Below, piece after piece: positions 63,972 to 64,000 of a stretch of DNA of 64,000 nt. Position numbers and translations under genes: made by a program. The notes beneath the pieces are model-generated. The model was given only the letters and a program-made list of their open reading frames with translations, searched no databases and was not told the origin of the DNA. The DNA comes from Flavobacterium sp. 123. GTDB lineage: Bacteria > Bacteroidota > Bacteroidia > Flavobacteriales > Flavobacteriaceae. Every line of letters begins with the position of its first letter. The stretch's first letter is position 1. The stretch spans positions 266,001 through 330,000 of the forward strand of contig NZ_RBXD01000001.1 of assembly GCF_003634825.1 (NCBI RefSeq), written 5' to 3'.

Positions 63972-64000
63972 TACTGATAAAAAAAAAGAACCCCAACCTG
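63972..64000. terminator. Left half of a probable terminator cut by the window edge
   Basis: A run of A followed by GAACCCCAACCTG. On the minus strand this reads as a G-rich arm followed by a T tract. The pairing arm would lie outside the window, so this is only suggestive. The bases 63936-63971 between the two hairpins show no supported gene. Confidence 0.3.

Noticed and set aside
1..64000. CRISPR array, prophage, transposase or restriction/defence cluster
   Set aside because: No regularly spaced repeats, phage structural genes, transposases, nucleases of defence type or abrupt composition shifts are visible.

Overview
The window looks like a stretch of a Flavobacterium-type chromosome (Bacteroidota, Flavobacteriia). 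Grounds: AT-rich DNA; two secreted proteins ending in type B C-terminal sorting domains of the type IX secretion system; Bacteroidota-restricted small genes (DUF4295, DUF2795); the long SecA; bacillithiol synthesis (BshC); no obvious Shine-Dalgarno sequences in front of the starts examined; and many copies of the Bacteroidota sigma-A -7 box TAnnTTTG placed just before genes. I see no insertion sequence, prophage, CRISPR array or rRNA operon. Most of the window is ordinary core genome.

Layout. 1-5.0 kb: tail of an ABC-2 permease and a tandem pair of T9SS cargo proteins. 5.2-9.7 kb: typA, a PAS histidine kinase with a single-domain response regulator, and rpsT. 9.7-10.0 kb: three tRNA-Glu genes. 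10.1-17.9 kb: proS, a Tyr/Gly-rich lipoprotein, a FadL-like outer-membrane protein, rimO, a Spy-like periplasmic protein, an amidase lipoprotein and a porin-like protein. 18.3-32.5 kb: a 14-kb catabolic island with three class III aminotransferases, three aldehyde dehydrogenases, three GNAT acetyltransferases, an Lrp/AsnC regulator, an amidohydrolase and an NhaC-family transporter. 32.6-43.2 kb: a CHASE4-type hybrid kinase, an aldo/keto reductase, a three-gene biotin-dependent acyl-CoA (probably propionyl-CoA) carboxylase, a B12-binding radical SAM protein and an MHS-type MFS carrier. 43.3-49.5 kb: bshC, ndk, a DUF721 protein, lipoproteins, ftsY with a previously unlisted 58-residue membrane protein, and the bL28-bL33-DUF4295 ribosomal operon. 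49.6-63.5 kb: cinA, an HPt protein, an FAH-family enzyme, a DnaQ-like exonuclease, a 2-oxo acid dehydrogenase E2, a glycosyltransferase, an ABC-F protein, a methyltransferase, a LolD/MacB-type ATPase, a cobalamin adenosyltransferase, a DUF2795 protein and secA. The last 540 bases hold the secA terminator, a degenerate repeat and signals belonging to a neighbour beyond the right edge.

How the genes fit together. The catabolic island is the best candidate for an incompletely described system. Its enzyme set suits omega-amino acid or polyamine breakdown: transaminate, oxidise the aldehyde, and feed malonate or methylmalonate semialdehyde to a CoA-acylating dehydrogenase. Two related GNATs plus an amidohydrolase would allow an N-acetylated route with later deacylation; this is inference. 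Propionyl-CoA carboxylase and the cobalamin adenosyltransferase elsewhere in the window fit propionyl-CoA/methylmalonyl-CoA handling.

Non-coding signals: a 90-base dispersed hairpin element is present twice (14.2 and 46.3 kb) with compensatory changes in its stem. One terminator is a 28-bp perfect inverted repeat. Several promoters sit so close to the start codon that the mRNAs may be leaderless. At four genes the longest open frame begins inside or upstream of the promoter, which moves the start inward.
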